NCBI RefSeq assembly: GCF_004362865.1
Contig: NZ_SNYI01000001.1
Location: 868,001 to 932,000 of the forward strand
From: Zeaxanthinibacter enoshimensis
GTDB lineage: Bacteria; Bacteroidota; Bacteroidia; Flavobacteriales; Flavobacteriaceae
DNA length: 64,000 nucleotides
Direction of reading: 5' to 3'
Below, in pieces: positions 32,534 through 41,374 of the stretch. The translations under genes were made by a program, and so were the position numbers. Every line of letters begins with the position of its first letter. Position 1 is the first letter of the stretch. The notes beneath the pieces are model-generated. The model ran no database searches. It worked only from the letters and a program-made list of their open reading frames with translations, and was not told the origin of the DNA.

Positions 32534-33502
32534 ATGAAAAACACCAATCCAGACCTGGCAAATAAGGCGCATAAGGATATACCCGGTAACCCTTCCACCG
32601 CTACCAGCAGTAGACTGAAGCTGAATGACAGGAGGAATGGAGAAGGACTGAGGGTACTCAGCGAGGAAGATTGGGCATTCTGGAAGGAAAATGGATATAT
32701 CGTGGTGAAGAATGCCGTCCCCAGGGAGCAGGCAGCACACACCGCGAGGTTCCTGTGGGAATTTGAGGAGAAAGACCCTGAAGATGTTAATACCTGGTAT
32801 ACGCCTCCCCGTGCGGAAATGCGCATGAAGGAACTCGCTGGTACAGGCATGGTAGAGGTTTACAACCACCAGCTGCTGTGGAACAACCGGCAGGTAAAGA
32901 AAGTCTATGATGCCTTTGTGGATGTGTGGGGCACCGGGAAGCTATGGGTGACCATAGACCGGGCTAACCTGAATTTTCCGAACAGGCCGGGGTATGAACA
33001 AAAAGGATTTATTCATTGGGATTATGACCCGGAAACAAAACCCCAGAATGTACAGGGGGTACTTGCCCTGGCGGACCAATTGGATGAAGAGATGGGAGGT
33101 TTCCAGTGTATTCCCTGGCTGTACAGGAATTACGATGATTGGAAAAGAACCCAGCCGGAAGACCGGGATCATTTTAAGCCGGATATTACTGGCCTGGAAG
33201 ATAAGCTGGTCAAAGTGACCATGGAAGCAGGGGACCTGCTGATCTTCAACAGCCTTCTGCCCCACGGGATAAGGCCCAATAAATCGGAGAATAAGGTCCG
33301 GATTGCACAATATATTTCGATGATGCCTGCAGAGGAGGAAAATGCGGCCATGAGAGATTGGAGAGTACATTCCTGGAAAAACAGGGTGGCTCCCCAGGGC
33401 TATGCATTTCCCGGGGATCCTAGGAATTGGGAACAGGAGAAATACGAAACTGCTAAATTATCTCCTTTGGGAGAGCGATTGCTAGGTCTAAAGCCCTGGT
33501 AA
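32534..33502 (+). CDS. phytanoyl-CoA dioxygenase (PhyH) family protein
   Basis: A 322-residue non-haem iron, 2-oxoglutarate-dependent oxygenase. The facial triad is H161 and D163 (GFIHWDYDP) and H244 (LLPHGIRPN). The following Arg in NKSENKVRIAQYIS is placed to bind 2-oxoglutarate. PhyH proteins hydroxylate varied small molecules; the substrate here is unknown. The N-terminal 35 residues are polar and probably disordered. It has its own leader, and the SulP gene downstream has its own promoter, so it is likely monocistronic. Confidence 0.87.
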   Translation: MKNTNPDLANKAHKDIPGNPSTATSSRLKLNDRRNGEGLRVLSEEDWAFWKENGYIVVKNAVPREQAAHTARFLWEFEEKDPEDVNTWYTPPRAEMRMKELAGTGMVEVYNHQLLWNNRQVKKVYDAFVDVWGTGKLWVTIDRANLNFPNRPGYEQKGFIHWDYDPETKPQNVQGVLALADQLDEEMGGFQCIPWLYRNYDDWKRTQPEDRDHFKPDITGLEDKLVKVTMEAGDLLIFNSLLPHGIRPNKSENKVRIAQYISMMPAEEENAAMRDWRVHSWKNRVAPQGYAFPGDPRNWEQEKYETAKLSPLGERLLGLKPW

Positions 33503-33555
33503 GTTATCAAATTATCAAAAGCGTACTGAGCTCATGTTATACGGGGAATTAGCCT

Positions 33556-33563
33556 TACTTTTG
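33556..33563 (+). promoter_or_regulatory. -7 box (TAnnTTTG) for the second SulP gene
   Basis: The plus strand reads TACTTTTG, an exact consensus match, 21 bp before the ATG at 33585. A TGTTA about 18 bp upstream is only a partial match to the -33 TTG. Confidence 0.55.
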
Positions 33564-33584
33564 CCCCCTTAATTTCTACAGGGC

Positions 33585-35114
33585 ATGAAGAAGTATCTCA
33601 ATTTGTTCGATTTTTCGCAAGAAGTAAACTACAGGACTGAAATATTATCAGGACTTACGGTGGCCCTTGCATTGGTCCCGGAAGCTATTGCATTTGCACT
33701 GATCGCGGGGCTTAACCCGCTGACCGGTCTGTACGCGGCTTTTGTGATGGGACTGGTTACCTCTATCCTCGGTGGGCGTCCCGGAATGATCTCCGGTGCT
33801 ACCGGAGCCATAGCAGTGGTAATTGTCTCCCTTGCCATGTCTCACGGTGTGGAATACGTCTTTGCCACGGTGATCCTGGCCGGGTTAATACAGATGACCG
33901 CCGGTTTTCTGCGGCTAGGTAAACTGATGCGGCTGGTGCCCCAGCCCGTGATCTTCGGTTTTGTAAACGGGCTTGCGATCATCATTTTCATGTCCCAGTT
34001 GGTGCAATTTAAATCAGCCGACGGCAGTTGGCTTACAGGGACCACCCTGTATATTTTCCTGGGGCTTGTCTTACTGACCATGTTGGTGATCTGGGGGCTT
34101 CCTAAACTCACCAAGGTTTTCCCGGCCTCCCTCGCAGCTATCCTGATCGTATTCGGGATCGTACTAGCCTTCGGGATCGATACACGTTCTATCGGTGATA
34201 TTGCCTCCATTCGCGGAGGATTCCCTCCTTTCCATATCCCGGAGATCCCTTTTGAATGGGAGACACTGCAGATCATTTTCCCTTATGCCGCCATTGTCGC
34301 CGGGGTAGGGTTGATAGAAAGCTTACTGACCCTAAATATTGTTGACGAGATAACCGAAACCCGTGGACGTGGCAACAAGGAAGCCGTCGCCCAGGGTACT
34401 GCAAATATTCTTTCCGGGTTTTTCTCCGGGATGGGTGGTTGTGCCATGATCGGTCAAAGCCTGATCAACACCTCTAACGGGGCAAGAGCCCGGTTATCGG
34501 GGATTGTCGCCTCAGTTATGCTGTTGATGTTCGTGATGTTCGGAGCAGATTTTATAGAAATGGTTCCCATGGCGGCTCTTACCGGGCTGATGATCATGGT
34601 TTCATTGGGGACTTTTGAGTGGGCCAGCCTGCGTACTTTCAGGAGGATGCCTAAATCAGATGTACTGGTGATGATCCTGGTGACCCTTGTTACTGTATTC
34701 CTGCATAATCTTGCCCTCGCCGTTCTGGTCGGGGTGATCATCTCTGCGCTTGTATTTGCCTGGGATAATGCCAAGCGAATCCGGGCGAGGAAAAGGATCG
34801 ATGAGAATGGGGTGAAGCACTACGAGATCTATGGCCCTCTGTTCTTTGGAAGTACCACCTTGTTTAACGAGAAGTTTGATGTGGCAAACGACCCTGACGA
34901 GGTGATCATTGATTTCGCAGAAAGCAGGATCGTTGATATGTCTGCTATCGAAGCACTGAACAAGATCACGGAACGCTATTCTAAAATGGGTAAAAAGGTT
35001 CATTTAAAACACCTCAGCCAGGATTGCAGGAGGCTGCTGGCCAATGCGGATGCGCTGATCGAGGTTAATGTCCTGGAGGATCCGACCTATAAGGTGGCAG
35101 TAGACCGATTATAA
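33585..35114 (+). CDS. SulP family anion transporter, compact form
   Basis: A 509-residue SulP permease with STAS domain. The core signatures are present (LSGLTVALALVPEAIAFALIAGLNPLTGLYAAF; GGRPGMISGATGAIAVV; GGMGGCAMIGQS). The STAS domain runs from about residue 415 (FFGSTTLFNEKF) to the end, with DMSAIEA at the characteristic loop. It is 112 residues shorter than the carbonic-anhydrase-linked paralogue because it lacks the acidic insertion. Substrate unknown (sulfate, bicarbonate or chloride). A strong terminator follows. Confidence 0.9.
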   Translation: MKKYLNLFDFSQEVNYRTEILSGLTVALALVPEAIAFALIAGLNPLTGLYAAFVMGLVTSILGGRPGMISGATGAIAVVIVSLAMSHGVEYVFATVILAGLIQMTAGFLRLGKLMRLVPQPVIFGFVNGLAIIIFMSQLVQFKSADGSWLTGTTLYIFLGLVLLTMLVIWGLPKLTKVFPASLAAILIVFGIVLAFGIDTRSIGDIASIRGGFPPFHIPEIPFEWETLQIIFPYAAIVAGVGLIESLLTLNIVDEITETRGRGNKEAVAQGTANILSGFFSGMGGCAMIGQSLINTSNGARARLSGIVASVMLLMFVMFGADFIEMVPMAALTGLMIMVSLGTFEWASLRTFRRMPKSDVLVMILVTLVTVFLHNLALAVLVGVIISALVFAWDNAKRIRARKRIDENGVKHYEIYGPLFFGSTTLFNEKFDVANDPDEVIIDFAESRIVDMSAIEALNKITERYSKMGKKVHLKHLSQDCRRLLANADALIEVNVLEDPTYKVAVDRL

Positions 35115-35116
35115 TA

Positions 35117-35150
35117 AAAAACGCCTGTGAATCCACAGGCGTTTATTTTT
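35117..35150. terminator. bidirectional intrinsic terminator between SulP and SIMPL genes
   Basis: An 11-bp perfect stem (AAACGCCTGTG/CACAGGCGTTT, AATC loop) with a T-run on the plus strand and an A-run (T-run on the minus strand) on the other side. It serves the convergent genes ending at 35114 and 35163. Confidence 0.9.
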
Positions 35151-35162
35151 TAAGGTGTTTGT

Positions 35163-35867
35163 TTACTGGATCATAAATTTGACGTTAACCATGGCCTGGA
35201 CGTTTACCTTGTTAAAAGGAACGTCGATAGGTTCAGAGGAATCGCTTTTTGCCATTTCCATCATCATCCTGGGCCCACCCTGGTAAGGGGTATATTCTGT
35301 GCTGAGATCAGAAATATAGATGGCCTTGCCAACAGTCTGACCCAGCGGCTCAACCATAGCCCGGGCCTGTTCTTTCGCCTTTCTAACAGCCTTGCTCCTC
35401 ATGGTCACTTTCAGGTCGGCCAGGTTAGAAACCTCTGCACCCCTGAACGATATATTTGAGATGCCGGCACCTTCCAGGGCTTTGATCGCTTTCCCGGCCA
35501 TCAGGGCATCATATACCACCAGGGTGAACGCCTTGCTCTTCTGTACATCTGTACTTCTCAGAAAGTAATCCTTGAAATTACTGGATAGATCTGCCAGCAT
35601 CAGCTGTTCCTTAATATCAATACCGATCTTCTGCAATTCGGCAGCCATCTTTTGCTCCAGCTTTTCCACTGAGGTGCGACCTTTGGAATCCGACTCCTGC
35701 AAAACTATGCCCAGGTAGATCCGGTCCGGGACGACCAGGGTATCGACCCTGGAATTAGTCTCCAAGTAAGGTTGATCTATAAAATTCTTTTCCTGGGCGT
35801 TTCCCGTAACAGGAATTAAAAAAAGGGCTCCCAGGGCGAAAGCCATACTCAATAAATGCTTTTTCAT
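35163..35867 (-). CDS. SIMPL (DUF541) domain periplasmic protein
   Basis: A 234-residue protein with a signal peptide (LLSMAFALGALFLIPVTGNAQ) and a SIMPL/DUF541 domain: ETNSRVDTLVVPDRIYLGIVLQ, SVEKLEQKMAAELQKIGI, KSKAFTLVVYDALMAGKAIKALEGAGISNISF and VRKAKEQARAMVEPLGQTVGKAIYISD. DUF541 proteins are periplasmic oligomers; E. coli YggE is linked to oxidative stress. Function here is unproven. It has a 7-bp inverted repeat 10 bp before the ATG and ends at a shared terminator. Confidence 0.85.
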   Translation of the reverse strand: MKKHLLSMAFALGALFLIPVTGNAQEKNFIDQPYLETNSRVDTLVVPDRIYLGIVLQESDSKGRTSVEKLEQKMAAELQKIGIDIKEQLMLADLSSNFKDYFLRSTDVQKSKAFTLVVYDALMAGKAIKALEGAGISNISFRGAEVSNLADLKVTMRSKAVRKAKEQARAMVEPLGQTVGKAIYISDLSTEYTPYQGGPRMMMEMAKSDSSEPIDVPFNKVNVQAMVNVKFMIQ

Positions 35868-35877
35868 AGTTCAGTAA

Positions 35878-35896
35878 ATTTAGTGTAAAACTAAAT
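35878..35896. promoter_or_regulatory. inverted repeat upstream of the SIMPL gene
   Basis: ATTTAGT, 5-base spacer, ACTAAAT: a perfect 7-bp inverted repeat immediately upstream of the ATG at 35867, in the expected promoter/leader. It could be an operator or a small hairpin; AT-rich sequence makes chance occurrence possible. Confidence 0.35.
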
Positions 35897-35948
35897 CCAA
35901 AAAGCGTGCCAGCAGTTCTGCCTTAAATTTAATATATGCTATATCCTG

Positions 35949-37682
35949 TCAGTCACGGATATTGAATACCAATGCCTGGTAAGGTTTAAGCAGTACCGTG
36001 GATGCAGACCTGTCCAGCTCGGGATAGTTATTACTCATAAGTTGAGGAGAATCACCCAGGGGTAATATGGCCGTAGCGGGCTTATCAGAAAAATTCAGGA
36101 CCACAAGTACCTGTTGTTCCCCCAGGCTGCGGGTGTAGGCGTATAATTGTTCGTCTCCCGGGAGAAGTAAACTGTAAGCCCCGTATACGAACACCGGGTT
36201 GTCTCTCCGAAGTTGCACCATCTTCCTGAAATAATTCAGGCAGCTGTTGGGATCTTTTTGTTCCACAGCCACGTTTACCGTTTTATAGTTTTCGTTGACC
36301 GGCAGCCAGGGATCCCCGGTGGTAAACCCGGCGTGGGCTGTAGTGTCCCATTGCATGGGGGTTCTCCCGTTATCCCGGGATAAGAATTTTAATTCGGCCA
36401 TATAAGCATCCAGGTCTGCACCTTGTGTCTTTGCTTTTTCATAACCATTGATCGCCGCTATATCCCTGTACTGGGAAATACTGTCAAAACCGATGTTGGT
36501 CATCCCCAGTTCGTCCCCGTAATAGCAGTAAGGAGTGCCCCTCATAGTCAGAATAAACGTATTCAGCATCTTTGAGGAGACTGCCCTGAAGGCCGAACTG
36601 TCGTTGCCGAACTTAGAAACCATCCTGGGTACGTCATGGTTCGCCAGGAAGATAGAGAGCCAGCCTTTTTTTGCAAAAGCACTATCCCATTTGGTATAGA
36701 CTTCTTTGAATTCTGATAGTTTATATCCCTCCAGGCTGTTCCCTACATCCATGCCTTCAAAATGATATGCCATCTGCAGTTCTTTCCGGTCTGCGTCAAC
36801 AAGGGAATGTGCGTCTTCAAAGGTACTGCCGGCACCTTCAGAAACGGCAAATACATTATACTTGCTCAGCACCTCCTCGTTCATTTCTTTCAGGTATTTG
36901 TGAATGTTGGGCTGCATTCCATAATACTTGATGACATTCTTTTCAAAGCCCTCGGGTAGTTCCGGCCAGGTGGTGTCTTTGCTGGCATACTGGAAAGCGT
37001 CCAGGCGAAAACCATCAACTCCCTTTTCTGCCCAGAATTTCATGATGTCGTAGACTTCCTGTCTCACCTTGGGGTTTTCCCAATTGAGATCCGGTTGTTT
37101 CTGAGCGAAATAATGCAGGTAGTATGCATCGGTAAGGGAGTCGTATTTCCAAGCATCACCCTTGGGGTCAAACAGGCTGTAGCGGTAAGGAGGTTTACCT
37201 TTTTCGGCCGGCCACCAATGGTAGTAATCCCGGTAAGGGTTATCCCTGGAGCTTCGTGATTGCTTAAACCATTCGTGTTCATCACTGCTGTGATTCACGA
37301 CCACGTCCATGACAAACTTGATCCCCCTGTCATGAAGTCCCTTGAGCATGTGATCAAAATCATCCATGTCACCAAAGTCTTCCATAATGCCCCGGTAATC
37401 GCTGATATCATAACCATTATCTGCATTCGGGGAACTGTAAATTGGGTTCATCCAGACCATATTGACACCCAGGCTTTCTATATAGTCCAATTTTTCTATA
37501 ACACCTTTGAGATCACCGATGCCATCCCCGTCAGAGTCTTTAAAACTCCGGGGGTAGATCTGGTAAATGATCCCTTCTTTCCACCAGGCTCTTCCTGTAA
37601 TAGAATCCTCTTTCTTCTTGACATTATCCGCACAACCCAGGATCAGCAGGAGGAGAGAAAAGAATAGCACTATTTTTTTCAT
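35949..37682 (-). CDS. GH13 alpha-glucosidase-type lipoprotein
   Basis: A 577-residue exported glycoside hydrolase. A lipobox (LILGC, Cys17) indicates lipid anchoring. The catalytic barrel has nucleophile D228 (GFRLDAFQ), acid/base E282 (AVSEGAG) and transition-state D350 (FLANHDVPRM). A Ca-binding loop DSDGDGIGD (49-57) and QIYPRSFKD typify oligo-1,6-glucosidase/alpha-glucosidase subfamilies. It would release glucose from maltooligosaccharides or isomaltose-type sugars outside the cytoplasm. The surface or periplasmic side cannot be told apart. It lies 83 bp after the dialkylglycine decarboxylase gene and may share its transcript. Confidence 0.9.
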   Translation of the reverse strand: MKKIVLFFSLLLLILGCADNVKKKEDSITGRAWWKEGIIYQIYPRSFKDSDGDGIGDLKGVIEKLDYIESLGVNMVWMNPIYSSPNADNGYDISDYRGIMEDFGDMDDFDHMLKGLHDRGIKFVMDVVVNHSSDEHEWFKQSRSSRDNPYRDYYHWWPAEKGKPPYRYSLFDPKGDAWKYDSLTDAYYLHYFAQKQPDLNWENPKVRQEVYDIMKFWAEKGVDGFRLDAFQYASKDTTWPELPEGFEKNVIKYYGMQPNIHKYLKEMNEEVLSKYNVFAVSEGAGSTFEDAHSLVDADRKELQMAYHFEGMDVGNSLEGYKLSEFKEVYTKWDSAFAKKGWLSIFLANHDVPRMVSKFGNDSSAFRAVSSKMLNTFILTMRGTPYCYYGDELGMTNIGFDSISQYRDIAAINGYEKAKTQGADLDAYMAELKFLSRDNGRTPMQWDTTAHAGFTTGDPWLPVNENYKTVNVAVEQKDPNSCLNYFRKMVQLRRDNPVFVYGAYSLLLPGDEQLYAYTRSLGEQQVLVVLNFSDKPATAILPLGDSPQLMSNNYPELDRSASTVLLKPYQALVFNIRD

Positions 37683-37765
37683 AATGGTTCTTTGAAAGGT
37701 TTGTACTGATAGTACCCGTATCCGAAGATAACCAATCCTTTTAAAGGTAACACGTTTGGGACAAA

Positions 37766-39082
37766 CTAGGTGGAGGAATTGTCCAATGCCCGGGCGATAG
37801 AGGTGTCCATGATAGAAATACCGAGGTCGATTTCATCCCTGCTTACATTCAGGGGTGGGGCAATACGGAATACACCTCCCATTCCCTTAACCCGTACGAT
37901 GTTCATGCTGAGCCCGTTTTGCAAACAGTACTCGGATATGCTGTGTCCCAGGTCCGGATCGGGTTCCCTGGTTTCCCGGTCCTTGACGATCTCTACTCCC
38001 AAAAGCAGCCCACGGCCACGGATATCGCCTATGCATTCGTACTTCTGCTGTAACTGTTTTAATTGTTGCAGCAGGTAAGCTCCCTGCTCGGCAGCGCGTT
38101 CCGCCATTTTTTCTTCCAGTAATACTGCGATCATTGCCAGGCCTACATGGGCGGGCAGGGGATCGGAAATGTGAGAAGTAATATTCAGGAAACCTTTACG
38201 ATAACAGTCTTCTTCTATTGCTTTGCTCGTTATGGTGGAAGCGAGAGGAATACCCCCTCCCAGGGTTTTGGAAAGAGTAAGGAAATCCGGCACTATTCCG
38301 TCTCTTTCAAAGGCGAAGTTCAGCCCTAGTCTTCCAAATGCGGTCTGTGCTTCATCCAGGATTAGTAACAAACCGCGTTCTTCACAGCGAAGTTTGAGTT
38401 TCCTCAGGTAATCCGTAGGGAGATCTATTATTCCTGCTGCACTCAATACCGGTTCAGCGATAAAGGCCGCATACGCCCCTACAGACTGCCGGTCTGCCAG
38501 CGCCATGCCTGCCTCAAGACATGTATGGTCACAGGTGTCCCGACAATGCGAGATCGGGCAACGATAGGCATAGGGAGCAGGGATAGCAAGACTCCCGGGC
38601 ATAGCAGGACCATACCCCCGCCGGGTGTAGGAATAGGTACTGCCCTGGGCCCCAGAGGTCATCCCGTGCCAGGAACCAACAAAGCCAATAACTTCGAATC
38701 CCCCGGTGGTCAGTTTTGCCATCCGAAGGGCTACTTCATTTGATTCGGACCCGGTATTGATAAACAAACATTTATCCAGACCTTCGGGTAAAAGATCTGC
38801 CAGTTTCCTGCTTAATTCCACTACGGCCGGGGAAAGCATGGTACTGAGCAAGTGGATAGATTGTTGTCCTGCCTCTGCCATGGCCTTTAGGATGGCGGGA
38901 TGGTTATGACCGAAAACAGAACACATTTGCCCCGAGGTAAAATCGAGGATCTTTTTGCCATCGGTGGTGTAAAGATATGATCCATCAGCCCTGGCGATCA
39001 TCAGGGGGGAGAAATCCCCGCAATACCGGATCAGGCTGTCCTCAGCTTCTTTCAGCCATGCCGGTTTCTCAGTTTTTTCCAT
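37766..39082 (-). CDS. 2,2-dialkylglycine decarboxylase-like class III aminotransferase
   Basis: A 438-residue PLP enzyme. Residue numbers coincide with Burkholderia dialkylglycine decarboxylase: Q52 (SGQM), W138 (SWHGMT), PLP-lysine K272 (LSKTLGGG) and R406 (GVFRIAPPL). Blocks such as ESNEVALRMAKLTTG, RGRGLLLGVEIVKDR and GLSMNIVRVKGMGGVFRIAPPLNVS also match. That enzyme decarboxylates 2,2-dialkylglycines such as 2-aminoisobutyrate, with coupled transamination of pyruvate. A Cys/His-rich segment at 175-187 (CPISHCRDTCDHTC) replaces part of a loop, and position 215, which I recall as Ser in the Burkholderia enzyme, is Ala. Substrate could differ. Confidence 0.78.
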   Translation of the reverse strand: MEKTEKPAWLKEAEDSLIRYCGDFSPLMIARADGSYLYTTDGKKILDFTSGQMCSVFGHNHPAILKAMAEAGQQSIHLLSTMLSPAVVELSRKLADLLPEGLDKCLFINTGSESNEVALRMAKLTTGGFEVIGFVGSWHGMTSGAQGSTYSYTRRGYGPAMPGSLAIPAPYAYRCPISHCRDTCDHTCLEAGMALADRQSVGAYAAFIAEPVLSAAGIIDLPTDYLRKLKLRCEERGLLLILDEAQTAFGRLGLNFAFERDGIVPDFLTLSKTLGGGIPLASTITSKAIEEDCYRKGFLNITSHISDPLPAHVGLAMIAVLLEEKMAERAAEQGAYLLQQLKQLQQKYECIGDIRGRGLLLGVEIVKDRETREPDPDLGHSISEYCLQNGLSMNIVRVKGMGGVFRIAPPLNVSRDEIDLGISIMDTSIARALDNSST

Positions 39083-39217
39083 CTCTAAAAGGCTAGTTAC
39101 AATTCTGATCCTTTCGTTTAGGCCGCATTATAGGGAGAGGTCAGATTTTATACTCATCTCAATGCGGAGATAAACCGGGGAACCTTATTTAAAGATAGAA
39201 AATATTGAGTGAGATAT

Positions 39218-39682
39218 TTAATAAAAATAGCGGGTGTTCAGGAGCTTTAATGTTTTTATTCCGCTGATCCCCAGGAGGGACAGTAATACTCCCTGACTGA
39301 TGGTGAGCAGGTTGTGTAAGTTGCCCGACCAGTCTTCGCCGGACATGATATCGGTTTGCCCAACTGCTTGTACAGCATCTTTAAGAATAGTTGTAAGTCC
39401 ACAGATCAATGTCATCATCAGGATAGTAGCTGCGATAAAAACCAGGTTTACCACTGTGATCCTGAAATTGTTGTAGACCATTCTTCCTAAATAGATAACA
39501 AAGAAAGATAGGACCACTATAGCTATATGCGCATAGAAAGAGGGAAAGTCGTAATAGGTATCATAGAGATTGAAGGCGGTATGAGAATTTGCCTTAAGAC
39601 TCTCTGTTCCCAGCAGAAGTATTCCCAGGCCAATGCCTCCGGACAGTGTACCCAGCAGGTAGTACCATTCCTTTTTTTTCAT
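39218..39682 (-). CDS. four-helix membrane protein, hypothetical
   Basis: A 154-residue integral membrane protein with four hydrophobic helices (about 6-25, 49-68, 75-98, 128-148). No family motif recognised. The N-terminus is basic (MKKKEWYYLLG) and the loops are short and neutral. It is a single gene in a gene-poor stretch, upstream of a 430-bp gap. It lies 135 bp upstream of the dialkylglycine decarboxylase gene on the same strand. Coding is likely from its length and consistent hydrophobic layout. Confidence 0.55.
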   Translation of the reverse strand: MKKKEWYYLLGTLSGGIGLGILLLGTESLKANSHTAFNLYDTYYDFPSFYAHIAIVVLSFFVIYLGRMVYNNFRITVVNLVFIAATILMMTLICGLTTILKDAVQAVGQTDIMSGEDWSGNLHNLLTISQGVLLSLLGISGIKTLKLLNTRYFY

Positions 39683-40111
39683 TGGGTATAAGTTTAATTA
39701 ACAATGATTCAATTCCATGCCGGGAGAACCTGAATTCCCGGGTGGGAAGACAGTCGGGTTAAACGGCAAACGATCTCGGTCCGAGAGCGTATCATTGTCC
39801 AATTCGTAAGATAAGGGTGTTTTAAATGTAAGAAAAATATTATTTATTTTCAAGCCAGTCTTACGGATTGGAAAAATATACCTTCAAGAGGGGATACAAA
39901 ATTCCCGCAGATCCGGACAAAGCCGGGATTTCTGTAAGGGGCTGTAATTTTTGCATTTTTGAATCTTATTTTTTACGCTGTAAGCGACCGGGAGCCGGGC
40001 AGATCAAGAGAATAGTCTTTGCCTATGACGTATAGAAAAACTCGCTTTTATAATACGATAACTACTTCGTATTTTTGCACCCTCAAATAAGAACCTTTAA
40101 AATATAATACT
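39683..40111. other. gene-free intergenic region with the peroxiredoxin promoter
   Basis: Divergent gap. It contains the -7 box of the peroxiredoxin operon near its right end, and a perfect 6-1-6 inverted repeat (TCTCGG-T-CCGAGA) at 39774-39786. No tRNA, open reading frame or repeat family was recognised in the remainder. Confidence 0.5.
40070..40077 (+). promoter_or_regulatory. -7 box (TAnnTTTG) for the peroxiredoxin operon
   Basis: The plus strand reads TATTTTTG, an exact consensus match, 34 bp before the ATG at 40112. No TTG at the -33 distance. Confidence 0.55.
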
Positions 40112-40756
40112 ATGGCCTTTACAGGTAAAAAATTCCCAAATATTACAGTACCCGCGATGAACGAAATGGGTGATACTATTCACCTGAATGTTTTCGAGGA
40201 AGCGGTTAAGAACAAGAAGAAAGTATTGCTTTTCTGGTACCCTAAAGATTTCACCTTTGTATGCCCTACCGAGCTGCATGCATTCCAGGATGCCATGAAA
40301 GAATTTGAAAAACGCAACACCATGGTTATCGGTGCTTCCTGCGATACTCCTGAAGTACATTTTGCGTGGTTGAATACCCCGAAAGACGAAGGGGGAATAG
40401 AAGGTGTTACGTATAACATCCTGGCCGATACGAACAGGAATTTGTCTTCTGCCCTTGGTATCCTTGATGCAGAATACAAAGGCTATGACGAGGAGCTGGG
40501 AGTAGACCTCCTGAAGGGTGATAACGTTACTTACAGGGCTACCTACCTTATCGACGAGGAAGGAACTGTATTCCATGAAGGGATCAACCATATGCCGCTT
40601 GGAAGGAACGTGAACGAATTCTTACGTTTGGTAGATGCTTACGAGCACGTACAGAAGCACGGCGAAGTATGCCCTGCTAACTGGGAAGAAGGAAAAGATG
40701 CCATGAAGGCAGACAGGGAAGGGGTTGCCTCTTACCTGAAGCATTCTTTAAACTAA
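40112..40756 (+). CDS. 2-Cys peroxiredoxin (AhpC/Prx1 type)
   Basis: A 214-residue thioredoxin-fold peroxidase. The peroxidatic Cys51 is in DFTFVCPTE and the resolving Cys186 in GEVCPANW, so it is a typical 2-Cys enzyme that reduces H2O2 and organic peroxides. No signal peptide. The thioredoxin gene follows after 11 bp, which gives it a probable electron donor in the same operon, and a DUF6952 gene follows that. The start has a clear ATG and the upstream -7 box is exact. Confidence 0.93.
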   Translation: MAFTGKKFPNITVPAMNEMGDTIHLNVFEEAVKNKKKVLLFWYPKDFTFVCPTELHAFQDAMKEFEKRNTMVIGASCDTPEVHFAWLNTPKDEGGIEGVTYNILADTNRNLSSALGILDAEYKGYDEELGVDLLKGDNVTYRATYLIDEEGTVFHEGINHMPLGRNVNEFLRLVDAYEHVQKHGEVCPANWEEGKDAMKADREGVASYLKHSLN

Positions 40757-40767
40757 AACACAGTACT

Positions 40768-41082
40768 ATGTACACGGAAATAACTGAAGACAATTTAGCG
40801 ACCACTGTCCAGGAGAATGAAACCGTTTTGGTTCAGTACTCTGCCGGGTGGTGTGGTAATTGCAGGGTGATGAAGCCCAAGTTCAAGAGGTTTGCTTCGG
40901 AAAACGAAGGTATTCCTTTTGTAATGGTCGATGCAGAGAAGTTTCCGGAATCACGGCAGCTGGCCAAGGTGGATAACCTGCCGACATTTGCTGCATTCAG
41001 GAATGGAAAGCTGGTAGACCAGGTGCAGACCAATAAAGTAGATTCCTTAAAAGAATTTATCGATGCGGTTACCCATAATTAA
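40768..41082 (+). CDS. thioredoxin family protein
   Basis: A 104-residue thioredoxin-fold protein with the redox site WCGNC (C29/C32) instead of the usual WCGPC, and the cis-Pro segment VDNLPTFAAF. It probably reduces the peroxiredoxin encoded 11 bp upstream. The changed dipeptide between the cysteines would alter redox potential. Its end overlaps the start of the DUF6952 gene by 20 bp. Confidence 0.9.
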   Translation: MYTEITEDNLATTVQENETVLVQYSAGWCGNCRVMKPKFKRFASENEGIPFVMVDAEKFPESRQLAKVDNLPTFAAFRNGKLVDQVQTNKVDSLKEFIDAVTHN

Positions 41083-41323
41083 ACACCTGAACCAATTTAT
41101 AGAGGAGAACGACCAGGATTACGCCATCGAGGCGCTGGAACTCCTGGAGCACCTGACTGAAAGCCGTGCCATCAAGGACGAAGAACTGGATGTGATCGGG
41201 GAACTGATCTCCAATATAGCCGGTTCTTTAGAAGTTCGCGAAATGATGAAAAAAGAAGGCCTTTCAGAAAAGGAAGCCCTGAACGCTTTCATGAAAAGGG
41301 TTACAGGAGCAATTGATCAGTAA
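41063..41323 (+). CDS. DUF6952-type small protein
   Basis: An 86-residue, acidic, helical soluble protein overlapping thioredoxin by 20 bp in a different frame. The pattern (MRLPIIKHLNQFIEEN..., DYAIEALELLEHLTESRAI, EELDVIGELISNIAGSLEV) fits the DUF6952 family that accompanies peroxiredoxin and thioredoxin in flavobacteria; no biochemical function is known. The last gene of the operon, followed directly by a strong terminator. The 20-bp overlap indicates translational coupling. Confidence 0.78.
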   Translation: MRLPIIKHLNQFIEENDQDYAIEALELLEHLTESRAIKDEELDVIGELISNIAGSLEVREMMKKEGLSEKEALNAFMKRVTGAIDQ

Positions 41324-41347
41324 AGGTTGCTATAATTAAGAAGTGAG

Positions 41348-41374
41348 AACCCCGGGGAGACCCGGGGTTTTTTT
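41348..41374. terminator. bidirectional intrinsic terminator after the peroxiredoxin operon
   Basis: Perfect 9-bp stem (AACCCCGGG/CCCGGGGTT, loop GAGA) and a seven-T tract on the plus strand. The tract touches the stop codon of the convergent MarC-type gene, so one element may serve both. Confidence 0.88.
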
